A stretch of DNA of 20,000 nucleotides, taken from assembly GCA_905221605.1 (NCBI GenBank), contig CAJNDS010002256.1:52071-72070 (forward strand). The letters run 5' to 3'. The notes below the pieces were generated by a model that saw only the letters and a list, made by a program, of their open reading frames with translations, was not told the origin of the DNA and made no database searches. Source of the stretch: Symbiodinium natans (Eukaryota; Sar; Dinophyceae; Suessiales; Symbiodiniaceae). Of the stretch, positions 18,702 to 20,000 are shown piece after piece. The position numbers and the translations under genes were made by a program. The first letter of the stretch is position 1; each line of letters opens with the position of its first letter.

Positions 18702-18715
18702 CCCCCCCCCCCCCC
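18702..18715. repeat. Poly-C run (C14)
   Basis: Fourteen consecutive C followed by TCTCC and, 8 nt later, an AG on the plus strand. Confidence 0.95.
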
Positions 18716-19119
18716 TCTCCAACACCAGCTCGCCATCGAAAAAGCTGTCTGTGGGATGAACTTCAGGAAGGCCGTTGATGTAATGCTACATGTCTGCCAT
18801 CTTGGCGACTTGCAAGGTTCGGATTTTCCGCCGAGGGACTCTCCTCGAAAATTCGTGACGGGAAGGGGGCCCTGCAACTCTCTCCCTTCTGAATTTGCTC
18901 TGTTTTTCTCGCAATTCTCTCGATCCGGCATTTTCTCACGCGTGCATGACGCCCGCACCTGTGTCCTCAAATGGCACCACAGGCACGGGAACGTGTGCTG
19001 GCAAGACATCGAAAAGTACAACGCGCCTGCAAAAAGCTCAGTCACAACTTCATAGAGCCCTTCCACGCCCAAGTTGCGCAACTGAAAGCTGGATGTTGCG
19101 TAGCTGAAAGCTGGATGGG

Positions 19120-19585
19120 CTAAGCAGCTCGGCATCTGTCCACAGATCGCCCGAAGCCCGCCGAGGGCCACATTACGTCCGGGCGCACGTCGAAGGTGAT
19201 CTTCCATCCCTGCCCAAAGCCCAAAATTTCAGAAGTGGAGGCGCCGTCCAAAGCAGCGTCTGCTGAGGCCACCTTTTTCCACATGTTCAAAGCCTGCTCC
19301 ATTGTTCCCAACCAGAGCAACGCATGTTCCAGGGAGTCGCAAACAAACATTCTCAACAAAGACCCCACGCCCTCGCCGGCAACTTCACCTATCTTCAGCT
19401 TGCAGCCCGTACACATGGCTCGCAAGGCCCAAAAAGCCTGTCGACGTTTCTTCAACACAAGACGAAACTGTAAACGAAGAAAACTTTCAATCTGCTGGCC
19501 ACCATCTTCGAAGGACGCCAAAACGATCTCCTTGAACGCCTTCCAGAATTTGCAGATAACTGTTCTTGCAAAGGGCTGCTTTCGC
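19120..19585 (-). CDS. Hypothetical protein, probable last exon of an upstream gene
   Basis: An open minus-strand frame of 154 codons ending in TAG at 19120, entered after a possible AG|G acceptor. It reads like real protein: FWKAFKEIVLASFEDGG, then FRLVLKKRRQAFWALRAMC, TGCKLKIGEVAGEGVG, MFVCDSLEHALLWLGTMEQA and GFGQGWKITFDVRP. I do not recognise the family. A CTGCK..IG pattern loosely recalls the start of PARP-type zinc fingers, but the later His/Cys ligands are not visible. Reading upstream (19590-19780), two other frames also look coding, so the 5' boundary is unresolved. Same strand as SMC1 and about 1.1 kb upstream of it, which fits the head-to-tail gene order usual in dinoflagellates. 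Confidence 0.5.
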
Positions 19586-19808
19586 CTTGAACGCCGTCAG
19601 ATTCTCTCGTGATGCTTCTGGCTGTCCGTCGCCCTTTCTCATCCACATCCACGATGAAATCGCCTCCTGCTTGAAAGGCTCGTCAAGCAGAAAGCGCATC
19701 GTGCGCAAAGCATCCAGTGGCCTGCAGTTCTGATGACTCTTCCAAAGACTCTTCCAACCCTTGAGGGGCCACCGTGACATCTGTGACCACTCTGAACTGA
19801 CCTCTGAG

Positions 19809-20000
19809 TCTCCCTCTCTCCCTCTCTTCCTCTCTCCCTCTCTCCCTCTCTCCCTCTCTCCCTCTCTCCCTCTCTCCTTCTCTCCCTCTCTCCCTTTCTC
19901 CCTCTCTCTCCCTCTCTCCCTCTCCCTCTCTCCCTCCCTCTCTCCCTCTCTCCCTCTCTCCTTCCCTCTCTCCCTCTCTCCCTCCCTCGTTCTCTCTCCC
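19809..20000. repeat. (CCCTCTCT)n array running off the window
   Basis: Imperfect octamer array with CTTC and CCCTCCCT variants, continuing to the last base. Purine-only on the minus strand, so capable of triplex formation. Confidence 0.97.

Larger units (their letters stand above)
17993..19119. other. Region upstream of SMC1; first exon not found
   Basis: About 1.1 kb between the first recognised SMC1 exon and the upstream minus-strand exon. It must hold the start codon of SMC1 unless that lies further upstream, but I cannot place it. It contains poly-C and C/T tracts. A short minus-strand stretch at 18200-18266 (CVKCSLEIQEDKFLELAQR, bounded by AG and GT) looks protein-like but does not join SMC1 in phase. 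Confidence 0.5.

Noticed and set aside
18729-18816. Plus-strand exon-like stretch EKAVCGMNFRKAVDVMLHV after a pyrimidine tract
   Set aside because: It is opposite in strand to both flanking genes, with no neighbour exon found to join. Not enough support to call.
1-20000. Bacterial operons, CRISPR arrays, tRNA or rRNA genes
   Set aside because: None seen. The gene structure is eukaryotic with introns, and no array of spacers or RNA-gene signature was found.

Overview
The window looks like nuclear DNA of a dinoflagellate, most likely Symbiodiniaceae-like. No ORF on either strand encodes a complete recognisable protein. Joining short minus-strand exons, however, gives a continuous, highly conserved protein. 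Its introns begin with GC, GT or GA and end in AG, usually followed by G in the exon, which is the known dinoflagellate splice pattern. The introns are full of microsatellites, and there is a TTTAGGG-type telomere-like tract.

Main content: almost the whole window (17992 down to 1, minus strand) is the 5' half of an SMC1 gene, the cohesin ATPase subunit. I model 35 exons of 21 to 110 nt, about 640 codons in 18 kb. In order they give the NFKSY strand, the Walker A P-loop (GPNGAGKSN), the LRGDRL/DLV segment, [22 protein letters not shown] and EEY. The N-terminal coiled coil follows, then the start of the hinge (VPGVFGR / [12 protein letters not shown] / GHLDAVI / LTFLPLDNL / VVIADSLDD). The gene leaves the window at base 1 inside the hinge, so the second coil and the Walker B / signature half lie outside. 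The initiator Met is also not placed, because the first exon found begins a few residues inside the usual SMC1 N-terminus.

Layout by coordinate: 1-1513 hinge exons; 1514-2622 AT-rich intron with an AATAAC array; 2623-3277 hinge-entry and coil exons around a GGAGGTT array; 3278-11412 coil exons separated by introns with CAT, AATGAATG and CATA arrays; 11413-13143 a long plain intron; 13144-17992 the ATPase-head exons, with a perfect 43-bp hairpin at 14659-14753. Upstream of SMC1, on the same strand, 19120-19585 holds the likely last exon of another, unidentified gene. The rest of 18.0-20.0 kb is poly-C, C/T-rich tracts and a CCCTCTCT array running off the right edge.

The exon model comes from reading the sequence by eye and from remembered SMC1 family conservation. 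Head and hinge exons are firm. Some coil exons and exact splice points are inferences from phase matching.
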